Source of the DNA: CAWGMT01 sp963823675
Lineage (GTDB): Bacteria; Planctomycetota; Planctomycetia; Isosphaerales; Isosphaeraceae
Assembly (NCBI GenBank): GCA_963823675.1
Contig: CAWGMT010000008.1
Location: 1 to 64,000, forward strand
Reading direction: 5' to 3'
Length of the DNA stretch: 64,000 nucleotides
The notes beneath the pieces were generated by a model. It searched no databases. It had not been told where the DNA came from and saw only the letters and a list, made by a program, of their open reading frames with translations. The translations under genes and the position numbers were made by a program. Every line of letters begins with the position of its first letter. Within the stretch, counting starts at the first letter, position 1. Below are positions 55,111 to 63,950 of the stretch, piece by piece.

Positions 55111-55231
55111 GCCGAAGACGGTAGAGTCGAACTGGATGAGGCTGCCGTCGGGGTTCGAGGTGTTGGCGTTGGCCAGGCCGACGCAGTATCGTAGGTCGCC
55201 CGACGTGGCCGTGTGCGGGTCGCTCGCACTG

Positions 55232-55780
55232 TCACCGATCCCGGTGACCGTGTATACGGCCGGGGGCCGTCACGGTCAGGGTGTCGGTCGGGCTGGTCAC
55301 GTTCCCCAGGGTCGCCGTGATGTTCGTCGTGCCGGTGGCGAGCGATTGGGCCAGACCGCTGCTGCTGATGGTGGCGACGGTGGTCGTGGCCGACGCCCAG
55401 GTGACCTGGTTGGTGAGGTTGGCCGTCGAGCTGTCGGTGTAGGTGCCGGTCGCGGTGAACTGCTGGGTCAGCCCCTTGGCGATGCTGGGGCTGGCCGGGG
55501 TCACGGCGATCGAGACCAGCGCCGCGGGGGTCACCGTCAGCGCGTTGGCCGGGTGATGCTGCCGCCAACGCGCCGTGATGTTGGTCGTGCCGGTGCCGAC
55601 GCCGGTGGCCAACCCTGCGGTGGTGATGGTGGCCACCGTGGTGGTGGCCGAGGCCCAGGTGACCTGGCTGGTCAGGTTCTGCGTCGAGTTGTCGGTGTAG
55701 GTGCCGGTCGCGGTGAACTGCTCGGTCAGCCCCTTGGCGATGCTGGGGTTGGCCGGGGTCACGGCGATCGAGACCAGCAC
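55232..55780 (-). CDS. Giant paralog 3, Big_2-like Ig segment
   Basis: Reads two Big_2-like bacterial Ig units (SIAVTPANPSIAKGLTEQF, NLTSQVTWASATTTVATITT; SIAVTPASPSIAKGLTQQF). The short stretch ARWRQHHPAN between them is out of frame. Such units are stalk or spacer domains in surface proteins. Confidence 0.55.
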   Translation of the reverse strand: MLVSIAVTPANPSIAKGLTEQFTATGTYTDNSTQNLTSQVTWASATTTVATITTAGLATGVGTGTTNITARWRQHHPANALTVTPAALVSIAVTPASPSIAKGLTQQFTATGTYTDSSTANLTNQVTWASATTTVATISSSGLAQSLATGTTNITATLGNVTSPTDTLTVTAPGRIHGHRDR

Positions 55781-56315
55781 CGCTGGGAGTCACCGTCAGC
55801 GTCGGTCGGGCCGGTGACGCTCCCCAAGGTCGCCGTGATGGTCGAGGTGCCGGTGGCCAGCACTGGGGCCAGACCACTGCGGCGGTGATGGTGGCCACCG
55901 TGGTGGTGGCCGAGGCCCAGGCGACCTGGCTGGTCAGGTTCTGCGTCGAGTTGTCGGTGTAGTGCCGGTGGCGGTGAACTGCTGGGTCAGCCCCTTGGCG
56001 ATGCTCGGGCTCGGTCGGGGTCACGGCGATCGAGACCAGCGTCGCGGCAGTCACCGTCAGCGTTCGGTCGGGCTGGTGAGCTGCCGTCCATGGTCGCCGT
56101 GATGTTCGTCGTGCCGGTGGCGACGCGATTGGGCCAGACCACTGCGCGCTGATGGTGGCGACCGACGTGGTGGCCGACGCCCAGGTCGACCTGGCTGGTG
56201 AGGTTCTGCGTCGAGTTGTCGGTGTAGGTGCCGGTGGCCGTGAACTGCTCGGTCAGTCCCTTGGCGATGCTGGGACTGGCCGGGGTCACGGCGATCGAGA
56301 CCAGCGCCGCGGGGG

Positions 56316-56981
56316 TCACCGTGAGCGTGTCGTCGGGCTGGTGATGCCGTCCAGGTGGCGGTGATGGTCGTCGTGCCCAGCGCCGAGCCGGTGGCCAGCC
56401 CGTGCGCGTTGATGGTCGCCACGCGGGTGGCCGACGCCCAGGTCACCTGGCTGGTGAGGTTCTGCGTCGAGTTGTCGGTGTAGGTGCCGGTGGCGGTGAA
56501 CTGCTCGGTCAGGCCCTTGGCGACTGGGGCTGGCCGGGGTCACGGCGATCGAGGTCAGCGCCGGCTGCACATTTGCGGAGAAGCTGTATTGACCGACGTC
56601 GCCATAGCTGTCGGATACCGTAACCACGACGGCTTTGACGCCCGCGGTGTTATATGTATGGCCCGCATTGCCGAGCGATCCTTGCGAGGTCGGCGTGAGT
56701 GTCGTGTCAGTTGAATCATCGCCCCAGTTGACATCGACGCTCCAAGTCGTTGCTGGCGTGGACTGGTCGGAAAATGAGCCCAGTGTGAACGAGGCGGAAA
56801 CGCCCTGATTAGCGTTTTGCGAGCCTGGAGCGGTGCCACTGATCTGGTCCTCGAACGCGCCGATGTCGACCATCCCGTTGAGCCGCGCGAAGCCCGTGCC
56901 GCGCTGGTCGGTGGTGATGCCGGCTGGAATAAGCGCTGTGCTGCCGGCGCCGAGGATTGGGCTGCCGGGCAAGGGGGGCAT
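56316..56981 (-). CDS. Giant paralog 3, PKD segment
   Basis: Genuine to about 56530. Reads the end of a beta-helix (TTDQRGTGFARLNGMVDIGA), then a PKD domain (TTWSVDVNWGDDSTDTTLTP, NTAGVKAVVVTVSDSYGDVG), and the start of a Big_2-like unit (SIAVTPASPS). Confidence 0.55.
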   Translation of the reverse strand: MPPLPGSPILGAGSTALIPAGITTDQRGTGFARLNGMVDIGAFEDQISGTAPGSQNANQGVSASFTLGSFSDQSTPATTWSVDVNWGDDSTDTTLTPTSQGSLGNAGHTYNTAGVKAVVVTVSDSYGDVGQYSFSANVQPALTSIAVTPASPSRQGPDRAVHRHRHLHRQLDAEPHQPGDLGVGHPRGDHQRARAGHRLGAGHDDHHRHLDGITSPTTRSR

Positions 56982-56989
56982 GGTCTGCG

Positions 56990-57514
56990 TCAGCCCGCCG
57001 TAGTTGCCCAGCGGCGCAAGCAGGGGGTGACGCCGACGATGTTACCGTTAACGCCGTTGGTCAGCCCGCCGGAACTCGATGCGTCGTCGATGAGGTCGTT
57101 GTGGCTAGCGAGGACACCGCCTCCAGAGATGTCACCGCCGCTGGTGCTGTTGGCCACGATGGTGTTGTTCAGCGTCGCCGTGCCGAGGGAGGGGCTGCTG
57201 ATGTAGTAGTCGTAGATGCCGCCGCCGGCGGCCGCTGAGTTTCCGAAGACAGTGACGTTGGTCAGCGTCGCCCTGCCGGTGTTTTCAATGCCGCCGCCAT
57301 CGGTGCCCGCTGAGTTCCCGGAGATTGTGACATTAGTCAGCGTCGCGGTGTAGTCGTTTTCGATTCCGCCCCCGTCACCGGTCGCCGTGTTCCCAGAGAT
57401 CGTGACGGTGCTCAGCTTCGCCGTGCAATCGGTGTAGTTGTAGAGACCGCCGCCGTATTCCGCTGAGTTTCCGGCGATCGTGACATTGCTCAGCACGGCC
57501 GTGCCCTGGTTCAT
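56990..57514 (-). CDS. Giant paralog 3, beta-helix segment
   Basis: Reads beta-helix coils (NVTIAGNSAEYGGGLYNYTD, GGGIENDYTATLTNVTISGN) and ends in the NNTIVANSTSGG and GLTNGVNGNIVG region shared by all paralogs. The frame is open upstream to about 57720. Confidence 0.55.
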   Translation of the reverse strand: MNQGTAVLSNVTIAGNSAEYGGGLYNYTDCTAKLSTVTISGNTATGDGGGIENDYTATLTNVTISGNSAGTDGGGIENTGRATLTNVTVFGNSAAAGGGIYDYYISSPSLGTATLNNTIVANSTSGGDISGGGVLASHNDLIDDASSSGGLTNGVNGNIVGVTPCLRRWATTAG

Positions 57515-57714
57515 GACGCCACCGCCGGCGTAGAACGCCGAGTTCCCGGAAATGTTGACGGCAGTCAGTGTGGCCGTGCCAGTATTCTCGATGCCACCGC
57601 CGTAGCCGGCCGCCGAGTTGTCGGAGAAGGTGTCGTCGGTCAGCGTCGCCGTTCCCTCGTTGTAGATCCCGCCGCCGCAGGGTGCCGCCGAGTTGCCGGT
57701 TAGGACGTCGTTCG

Positions 57715-58140
57715 TCAGCGTAAGGTGCCACCGTTGGAGACGCCGCCGCCGTCGTTGGCCGTGTAGCCGTTGGCGATCGTCAGCCCGGAGATGGTCGCGG
57801 TCACTCCCGAGTCCACGGTGAAGTCACTGAAGTTCGACGAAGGACCGCCGCCCGACACCGTCACCAACGACGCCCCGGGGCCGTCGATGGTGACGGGCGA
57901 GCTGATTCCGAGGCCTGCCCCCAGGCTGATCGTGCCGGTGAGGCCCGGGGCGAAGGTGATGGTCTGGCTCCCTCCCAGGCTCGCGGCCAAGGCGAGCGCA
58001 TCGCGCAGGGTTGTGAAACCCGCGGCGGCGAGTCGGCCAACGTTGTCACGACGAGGTTCGGTGGCCCATTGTATTGTCAGGGAGAACGACACCGGCGAGG
58101 CCCCGGCGGTCGCGGCCGTGACGGCGTACGGTCCGCCCAC
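57715..58140 (-). CDS. Giant paralog 3, second beta-helix entry segment
   Basis: Reads RDALALAASLGGSQTITFAP, GLTGTISLGAGLGISSPVTI and DGPGASLVTVSGGGPSSNFS, the entry unit of a beta-helix, also present in the other giants. The start codon is internal. Confidence 0.55.
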   Translation of the reverse strand: MGGPYAVTAATAGASPVSFSLTIQWATEPRRDNVGRLAAAGFTTLRDALALAASLGGSQTITFAPGLTGTISLGAGLGISSPVTIDGPGASLVTVSGGGPSSNFSDFTVDSGVTATISGLTIANGYTANDGGGVSNGGTLR

Positions 58141-58438
58141 ACTGTCGTTGGCCGTCGCCGTGACCGAGGCCGGCCCGACACGATCGTGCCGTCGTCGACG
58201 GACTGAGCGTCGCCGAGGCCCCGCTCGCCGGCGCGGTGAAGGTCACGACGCCGCCATCGACCGGCTCGCCCGGGTTGTTCGGCGTGACGCTGACCTGAAG
58301 CGCCGTCGGGAACGCCGTATTGATGGGCGTGGACTGGTTGTTGCCCGCAGCGACGGCCAGCGTGAAACCGGACGACTCGAAGGCGCCGATGTCTACGATG
58401 CCGTCGACGACACGCGGAAAGTCCGCGCTGGTCGGTGG

Positions 58439-59452
58439 TCAGGGCTGACCCCGGCGGGAAGCAAGCACGTGTACTTCCCGCGTCAATCGCCGGGCTACCG
58501 GGAAGCAATGCCATGGTCTGGGTCGGCCCGCCGTAGTTGCCCAGCGGCGCCAGCAGCGGGTTGACGCCGACGATGTTGCCGTTGACTCCGTTGGTGAACC
58601 CGCCGGCGCTCGAGGCGTCGTCGATGAGGTTGTTGTTGCCGCTGACGCTCCCGCTGACGATCGAGATGTCACCTCCGCTCTCGCTGTTGGCGACGATGGT
58701 GTTGTCGAGCGTGGCTGTAGCGTCGTCGGTGTTGTGATCCCGCCACCGCCGTCGACCGCCGAATTCCCGGCGATAGTGACGTTGGTCAGCGTCGCCACGC
58801 CCGCCTCGTTGATTGGGACCGCCACGCTGTCGTACGGTTCGTTGTAAAGGCCACCGCCATAGGCCGCCGAGTTCTCGCAGACGGTGACGTTGGTCAGCGT
58901 CGCTGAGCCAGCGTTGTCGATGCCGCCGCCGCTGCTCGACGCCGTGTTGCCGGAAATTGTATCGTTGGACAGTGTGAGATTGCCGTAGTTGGCAATTCCG
59001 CCGCCGTAGTAGACTCCTTGCCCCGCGTTCCCGTTGGCGATCGTCAGCGCAAGGATGCTCGCCGTCACACCGGGGCCCACGGTAAAGACGCTGAAGTCGG
59101 ATGACGGCCCGCCCCCCGACACCGTCAGCGCGGCCGGCGGTCCGGTGATTGTCGTCTGGTCGGTCATGTTAGTCAGGACCAATCCGCTCCCCAGTGTGAT
59201 GGTTTGCGGCGAGCTGAAGACGGTCGGCTCGAACTCAATGAGGCTGCCGTTGGGGTTCGACGTATTCGCGTTGGCCAGCCCGACGCAGTATCGCAGGTCG
59301 CCCGACGTGGCCGTGTACGGGTCGCTCGGGCTGTCACCGGTCCCGGTGACCGTGAAGACGGTGGGGGACAGCAGCGTGCCGGTCCTCCAACCGAACGAGC
59401 CCGGGACGGGTCCGCCGGTGCCGCCTGTCATTGCCGCGACGCCGGGGAGCAT
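58439..59452 (-). CDS. Giant paralog 3, N-terminal beta-helix segment
   Basis: Genuine from about 59370 to 58735: VFTVTGTGDSPSDPYTATSG, DLRYCVGLANANTSNPNGSL, then coils GGGIANYGNLTLSNDTISGN and GGGLYNEPYDS. The first about 28 codons and the last about 95 are out of frame. The true start of the gene is at 59474. Confidence 0.6.
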   Translation of the reverse strand: MLPGVAAMTGGTGGPVPGSFGWRTGTLLSPTVFTVTGTGDSPSDPYTATSGDLRYCVGLANANTSNPNGSLIEFEPTVFSSPQTITLGSGLVLTNMTDQTTITGPPAALTVSGGGPSSDFSVFTVGPGVTASILALTIANGNAGQGVYYGGGIANYGNLTLSNDTISGNTASSSGGGIDNAGSATLTNVTVCENSAAYGGGLYNEPYDSVAVPINEAGVATLTNVTIAGNSAVDGGGGITTPTTLQPRSTTPSSPTARAEVTSRSSAGASAATTTSSTTPRAPAGSPTESTATSSASTRCWRRWATTAGRPRPWHCFPVARRLTREVHVLASRRGQP

Positions 59453-59524
59453 TGAGAAGCAGGGGGAGCCTCATGGTATTGCCTCGTTTGCTTTAAGTTG
59501 GTTGCGCCGCACTGGGCTTCTTCC

Positions 59525-59830
59525 TCACGACTGCTCGCGAACACGCTCGTTCGGGATGACGAACGAGTCCTCCATCAGCTCGGCGTTGTCGCTTGTCTTC
59601 GCGGTTTTGCTCATCAGAGGCTCGATCCTGGTCGATCTCTCCCCGGGCCGCCCGGGGAAAAGTGCCGCACCCCGGCTTGGCAGCGAAGCCGGAGCACGGC
59701 CTTCCGGTTGCAAGTGGACAAGATGATCTTGCGGTTGCTCCCGATCTTTCTCGCACGTAAGCTTCCCGAGGGCGTTGCCGTTGTCATTGCCGCGAGGCCG
59801 AGGAGCGTTCAAAAGCAGGGGGAGTTTCAT
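59525..59830 (-). CDS. Small leader-type ORF (relic of a giant gene start)
   Basis: 101 residues from ATG 59830. The first 16 residues (MKLPLLLNAPRPRGND) repeat the leader of the giant at 59474 (MRLPLLLNAPRRRGND) and the one at 51748. The rest (RSTRIEPLMSKTAKTSDNAE, LMEDSFVI) has no known domain and ends REQS, the same four residues that end the shortened coiled-coil protein at 51798-52094. So it looks like a chimera made during duplication of this region. It may not be a real gene. Confidence 0.4.
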   Translation of the reverse strand: MKLPLLLNAPRPRGNDNGNALGKLTCEKDREQPQDHLVHLQPEGRAPASLPSRGAALFPGRPGERSTRIEPLMSKTAKTSDNAELMEDSFVIPNERVREQS

Positions 59831-59930
59831 GGTATACCACGAGAGGTGGGCGGAAGGGCGCGGCATCAAATTCCTCTGCGAGCCTGAATAGATGAAAAGA
59901 TCGAGACCCCTGGAGCCTTAAGGTCCTGTT

Positions 59931-59965
59931 GAGTCGCCGACGGACACAAGGTCCGCCGGCGACTC
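59931..59965 (-). terminator. Hairpin after the PEP-CTERM gene, copy 2
   Basis: GAGTCGCCGACGGAC at 59931-59945 pairs with GTCCGCCGGCGACTC at 59951-59965 (15 bp, one A-C mismatch, 5-base loop ACAAG). It lies 23 bases after the stop of the gene at 59989 and is the counterpart of the hairpin at 45564-45600. Confidence 0.7.
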
Positions 59966-59988
59966 GGTGACGGCGAGGAGGCCTGGGG

Positions 59989-60726
59989 TCAGGCCGAGAC
60001 CTTCTTGCGGCGACGCACGAGCGTCAGCACGACGACGCCAAGGCCCAGGCCCATCAGGGTGATGCTGGATGGCTCGGGGACGCTGCCGGTGATGAGCGTG
60101 AGGCCTTGGTAACCGACGACCGGAGACGAGCCCGACTCGGTGCTGCTGGAGATGATCACCACGCCGCCGTCATTGATCTTGATACTGCTCGTGGCCCCGG
60201 CAAACGTGCCATCGAGAAGCGAGCTCGTACCGGTCACCGACGCTCCGGTGGTGAACGTACCCGTCATCACGACCAAGGGTGCGGGCATATTGTTCGTCGG
60301 CACACCAACAAAGACGCCAGGGCTCTGGATCGGGCGGGCGGTGTCGAGATTGTTGCCGCTCGGTGTACCTCCCTGGGCGCCGGTCCCGTTGCCGTACCCG
60401 TTCATGAGCGTTCCCGTGCTGATGCTAATCGGGACGGGAGTGGTGCCCATGTCATTCAGGGTAAACGACAAGGAGTTGTTGCCGTCTACCCCCGCGACGA
60501 GCGAGTTGATGGTGTGGGTGCCGTCCACCGTGCCGATCGGGGACATCGTGGCGAGCACCTCGTAGTAATACGTGGTGTTCGCCTGCACCGTCATGGAGCT
60601 GCTGAACGGCCCGCTTGGGCTCGTGCTACCCTCTACCGACAAGGTGATCAGGGCGCCCGCCGAGGCCGGGCTGGCGGACAGACCCAGAACCAGGGCCACC
60701 GCCGCGAGACCGTAGAACTTGTGCAT
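59989..60726 (-). CDS. PEP-CTERM exported protein, copy 2
   Basis: 245 residues from ATG 60726, the same start context as copy 1 at 45623-46360. Signal peptide LAAVALVLGLSASPASAGAL, a Ser/Thr/Gly-rich mature part, and a PEP-CTERM signal VPEPSSITLMGLGLGV with a RRRKKVSA end. Same length as copy 1 and very similar, with changes clustered in the middle (NMPAPLVVMTGTFTTGASV against TGATPLPVVVMTGTFTTG). It lies 159 bp after the giant gene ending at 60886; the spacer is nearly identical to that of copy 1. Confidence 0.92.
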   Translation of the reverse strand: MHKFYGLAAVALVLGLSASPASAGALITLSVEGSTSPSGPFSSSMTVQANTTYYYEVLATMSPIGTVDGTHTINSLVAGVDGNNSLSFTLNDMGTTPVPISISTGTLMNGYGNGTGAQGGTPSGNNLDTARPIQSPGVFVGVPTNNMPAPLVVMTGTFTTGASVTGTSSLLDGTFAGATSSIKINDGGVVIISSSTESGSSPVVGYQGLTLITGSVPEPSSITLMGLGLGVVVLTLVRRRKKVSA

Positions 60727-60885
60727 GCAATAATGCCTTTCTTGAATACGTGTCAGAGAGACACGGAACAGACGGGCCGACATCGATACGCTCAACGCCG
60801 ACCCGCCGTGGGGACCTATATAGCTCACCGCCGCGATGACGCCGATAAGTTGTCGAGAAAAACCCTCGGCGAGGCGGGCCCGCAA

Positions 60886-61695
60886 TTAGAGTTGCGCGGT
60901 GCCGCTGCCGGGGGTGCCAAGGCCATACAGAACGCCGAACAAGCCGGCGTCGCTGTCGTTGACGTAGCCGTCGCCGTTGGTATCACCATACTCGAACGCC
61001 GAGCCGGGGGGCCCATAGGGCACACCGGGGGCATAGTAGGCGGACAGGAGCCCGGCGTCGCTGTCGTTGACCATGCCGTCAAGATTGAAGTCGCCATTGT
61101 AGGTGTACTTCACGATGATGTCGTTGGGGCCCAAGGCGAGCGTGCCGCTACCCGCCTGCCAACTCGTATAGGGCCCGCTCGGCAAGCTGCCGTTGAGAAC
61201 GACCGCCAGCAGCGTCTGCTCGTAGCCCTGGTTGGCGTCGTTGCTCTCCGCAACGGAGCTGGTCAGGCCTTTGCCCGTCCAGTCGTTGTTGGGATAGTCG
61301 GCACCCGTTTGGGCGAGCCCCTGGACGGTGGCCAGCTCGCTGCCGCCGTTCTGGATGATCATGTCGTTATCTTGCAGGTCGAGCTTGCTCGATGAGTCGA
61401 TCGAGAAAGTGGGAACGGAGGTGCCGTTGGAGTCGAGCACGATCACGTTGTGGTTGGTGTGCGTTCTCGCCGCACCCACGCTGGGGACGATGATGCTGGC
61501 ACCACCCGTGAGCGTGATTCCGCCCAGGTTGACGAACCCGACGGTGGTCGGTTGGATCGTCAACACCGCGGCGAGCCCGAGGCGACGATCTTGGGGGCAT
61601 CGCTGCCCGGATCGGCGATGATCGTGGCCGCCCCGGTGACGGTGAGCGTCTTGGTGCCGGCGTTCCAGGTGGCGGCGCTGCCGGTGGCCAGCCAC
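60886..61695 (-). CDS. Giant paralog 4, C-terminal cassette and dockerin segment
   Basis: Genuine from about 61575 to the stop at 60886: LTIQPTTVGFVNLGGITLTG, NDWTGKGLTSSVAESNDANQ, then GDFNLDGMVNDSDAGLLSAY and GDTNGDGYVNDSDAGLFGVL, two Ca2+-loop-like dockerin repeats with D-x-N-x-D-G. The first about 40 codons are out of frame. Confidence 0.75.
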   Translation of the reverse strand: MAGHRQRRHLERRHQDAHRHRGGHDHRRSGQRCPQDRRLGLAAVLTIQPTTVGFVNLGGITLTGGASIIVPSVGAARTHTNHNVIVLDSNGTSVPTFSIDSSSKLDLQDNDMIIQNGGSELATVQGLAQTGADYPNNDWTGKGLTSSVAESNDANQGYEQTLLAVVLNGSLPSGPYTSWQAGSGTLALGPNDIIVKYTYNGDFNLDGMVNDSDAGLLSAYYAPGVPYGPPGSAFEYGDTNGDGYVNDSDAGLFGVLYGLGTPGSGTAQL

Positions 61696-63950
61696 GATGG
61701 CAGAGAGGGCAAATTGGTCAGATGGAACGAAGCGGGAGTGCTGATGCCGACGACGGAGGCCGAGACGACATAAGAGCCGGCTGTGGCGTTGGCCGTGGCG
61801 TGCACCGACGCGGCACCGTTGGTGATCGTGGCCGAGGCCGCCGAAAGCGTGGCCGACGCTCCGGAGGTCGGCGCGGTAAACGTGATCACCCCACCGTTGA
61901 CGGGGTCGTTGGCGTAATTGGGCGTCACTCCGACCGCCAGCGGGTTGGCGAACGCCGCGCCGATGAAGGCGGTCTGCGGAGTGCTCCCGGCGCCTGGCGT
62001 GAGCATGTAGCCCTGGCTCTCCACCGCGCCGATGTCGACGGTGCCGTTGACAGTGCGCGGCTCGCCGCGCTGGTCGGTGGTGACGCCGGTGGGAATCAGC
62101 GCCGTGCTGCCGGCGCCGATGACCGGGCTGCCGGGCAGCGGGGGCATGGTCTGCGTCGGCCCGCCGTAGTTGTTCGGCGGCGCCAGCAAGGGGTTGACGC
62201 CGACGATGTTACCGTTAACGCCGTTGGTGAAGGGGCCGGCGCTCGTGGGGTCGTCGATGAGGTTGTTGCTGCCGCCGACGCTACCGCTGTGGACATAGAT
62301 GTCCCCCGCGATGCCGCTGTTGGCAACGATGGTGTTGTTCAGCGTCGCCGAGCCATTGCCGTTGTCCAGGCCGGCGCCGTACGTCGTGCCGGAGTTACCG
62401 CTGAGGGTGCAATTGGTCAGGGTGACCGTGCCCCTGTTGTACAGGCCGCCGACGATGCGGGAGGCCGAGTTGCCGCTGACGGTGCAATTGGTCAGCGTGG
62501 CCGTGCCGCCGTTGTCCAGGCCGCCGACGAATTCGGCCGAGTTGCCGCTGACGGTGCAGTTGATCACCTTGGCCGTGCCGTCGTTGTACAGGCCGCCGCC
62601 GAAAAGGACTGAGGTGTTGCCGCTGACGGTGCAGTTGGTCAGCGTGGCCGTGCCGCCGAAGTTGAGCAGGCCGCCGCCTTCGTTCTCGTCGGAGTTGCCG
62701 CTGACGGTGCAGTTGGTCAGCGTGACCGTCCCGCGGCTGTACAGGCCGCCGGCCCAGGCGGCTGAGTTGCCGCTGACGGTGCAGTTGGTCAGCGTGGCCG
62801 TGCCGCCGTAGTTGTCCAGGCCGCCGCCGATGTGGGAGGCTGAGTTCCCGCTCACGGTGCAGTCGGTTAGTGTGACCGTGCCGCGGTTGTTGTACAGGCC
62901 GCCGCCGCCGACGAGAGCGACCGAGCTGTAAGCTCTGCCCCCCGTGATGGTCAGCCCCGAAAGATACGCCGAAGCACCATGCAGGTAAAACACCCGCGAA
63001 GCATTGTTGCCGCTGACCGAAAGCAAGTTTGCCCCGGGCCCCTGGATCGTGAGGGTGCCCGTATTCTTCGTGAGGATGAGCTGGCCGGAGGTCAGGGTGA
63101 TCGTCTTCGCGGTGCTGAAAACGGTCGGGGCGAACGTGATGGACTGATTGCCGGAAAGGGATTCGGCGTCGGCGATCGCCTGGCGCAGATCAGTCTCACC
63201 AGTGACGGGCGTGTCGGTGGGATTGTTCACTACCACAGGATTGACGTTCGTAAGGCTGAACGAGGCCCCGCCCGCGACGCCGCTAGCCGTCGCGGTCACG
63301 GTGTAGGCGCCAGCCGTGCCGTTGGCCGTGGCGGTCACCGAGGCGACGCCGTTCGCGTCGGTGGTCGCCGTGAGGCTGGTCGCGATGCCCGCGCCCGACG
63401 AGGGACCCATGAATGTGACCGTCACGCCGGGAATTGAGTCGTTGAGCCCATTCTCCGTGAGCTTCGCCTCGAGCTGGTTCGCGAACGCCGTCCCGGCCGC
63501 GGCCGATTGTGGCGTTCCGCCGATCGACGTAAGTGTGTAGCCCTGGCTCTCCACCGAGCCGATGTCGACCTTGCCGTTGACGGTCCGCGGCTCGCCGCGC
63601 TGGTCGGTGGTGATGCCGGTGGGAATCAGCGCCGTACTGCCGGCGCCGATGACCGGGCTGCCGGGCAACGGGGGCATGGTCTCTGTCGGCCCGCCGTAGG
63701 ATCCCAAGTTCGGAGCCAGCAACGGGTTGACGCCCACGATGTTGCCGTTGACGCCGTTGGTCAACCCGCCGGAGGTTGTCGCATCGTCAATGAGGTTGTT
63801 GCTGCCGCCGACATCGCCCCCGACGATATCACCTCCGCTCGGGCTGTTGGCCACGATGGTGTTGTTCAAGACCACTGTGCCATAGTTTCCGATTCCGCCG
63901 CCGAAGGAGGATGCCGAGTTTCCCGAGACCGTATCGTTGGTCAGCGTCAC
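61560..63950 (-). CDS. Giant paralog 4, beta-helix segment (5' end off window)
   Basis: 796 codons in one frame, which is open up to the window edge at 64000, so the GTG at 63950 is not the start. Contains two beta-helices. The second has nine or so coils of 22-25 residues with TLTNCTVSGNSAxxxGGGLxN. The frame breaks near 61575. Confidence 0.8.
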   Translation of the reverse strand: MTLTNDTVSGNSASSFGGGIGNYGTVVLNNTIVANSPSGGDIVGGDVGGSNNLIDDATTSGGLTNGVNGNIVGVNPLLAPNLGSYGGPTETMPPLPGSPVIGAGSTALIPTGITTDQRGEPRTVNGKVDIGSVESQGYTLTSIGGTPQSAAAGTAFANQLEAKLTENGLNDSIPGVTVTFMGPSSGAGIATSLTATTDANGVASVTATANGTAGAYTVTATASGVAGGASFSLTNVNPVVVNNPTDTPVTGETDLRQAIADAESLSGNQSITFAPTVFSTAKTITLTSGQLILTKNTGTLTIQGPGANLLSVSGNNASRVFYLHGASAYLSGLTITGGRAYSSVALVGGGGLYNNRGTVTLTDCTVSGNSASHIGGGLDNYGGTATLTNCTVSGNSAAWAGGLYSRGTVTLTNCTVSGNSDENEGGGLLNFGGTATLTNCTVSGNTSVLFGGGLYNDGTAKVINCTVSGNSAEFVGGLDNGGTATLTNCTVSGNSASRIVGGLYNRGTVTLTNCTLSGNSGTTYGAGLDNGNGSATLNNTIVANSGIAGDIYVHSGSVGGSNNLIDDPTSAGPFTNGVNGNIVGVNPLLAPPNNYGGPTQTMPPLPGSPVIGAGSTALIPTGVTTDQRGEPRTVNGTVDIGAVESQGYMLTPGAGSTPQTAFIGAAFANPLAVGVTPNYANDPVNGGVITFTAPTSGASATLSAASATITNGAASVHATANATAGSYVVSASVVGISTPASFHLTNLPSLPSWLATGSAATWNAGTKTLTVTGAATIIADPGSDAPKIVASGSPRC

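Larger units (their letters stand above)
52713..59474 (-). pseudogene. Giant beta-helix / Big_2 / dockerin-type protein, heavily frameshifted (paralog 3)
   Basis: One locus of about 2250 codons. ATG 59474 gives MRLPLLLNAPRRRGNDRR and then RPGLVRLEDR; the frame breaks near 59370, after which VFTVTGTGDSPSDPYTATSG and a beta-helix follow. Further along: an Ig-like unit, beta-helix (56990-58140), a PKD domain (56560-56800, WSVDVNWGDDSTDTTLTPTS), about five Big_2-like units (55250-56560, SIAVTPASPSIAKGLTEQF), another beta-helix (53870-55110), the shared C-terminal cassette and dockerin-type loops, ending GGDNGNQL at 52713. I count more than 20 frame changes, mostly single-base losses in GC runs. 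The domain layout mirrors the N-terminal half of the intact giant at 29040-39092. Confidence 0.75.

Noticed and set aside
60106..61395. Plus-strand open frame of 429 codons over the PEP-CTERM gene and giant end
   Set aside because: The same antisense frame appears at 46025-47332 because the DNA is duplicated; the minus strand has signal peptide, PEP-CTERM and dockerin motifs, this strand has none.
62390..62900. Regular repeats that look like a CRISPR array
   Set aside because: The repeats are in codon phase and encode beta-helix coils, the 'spacers' are also related to each other, and no cas gene is near.
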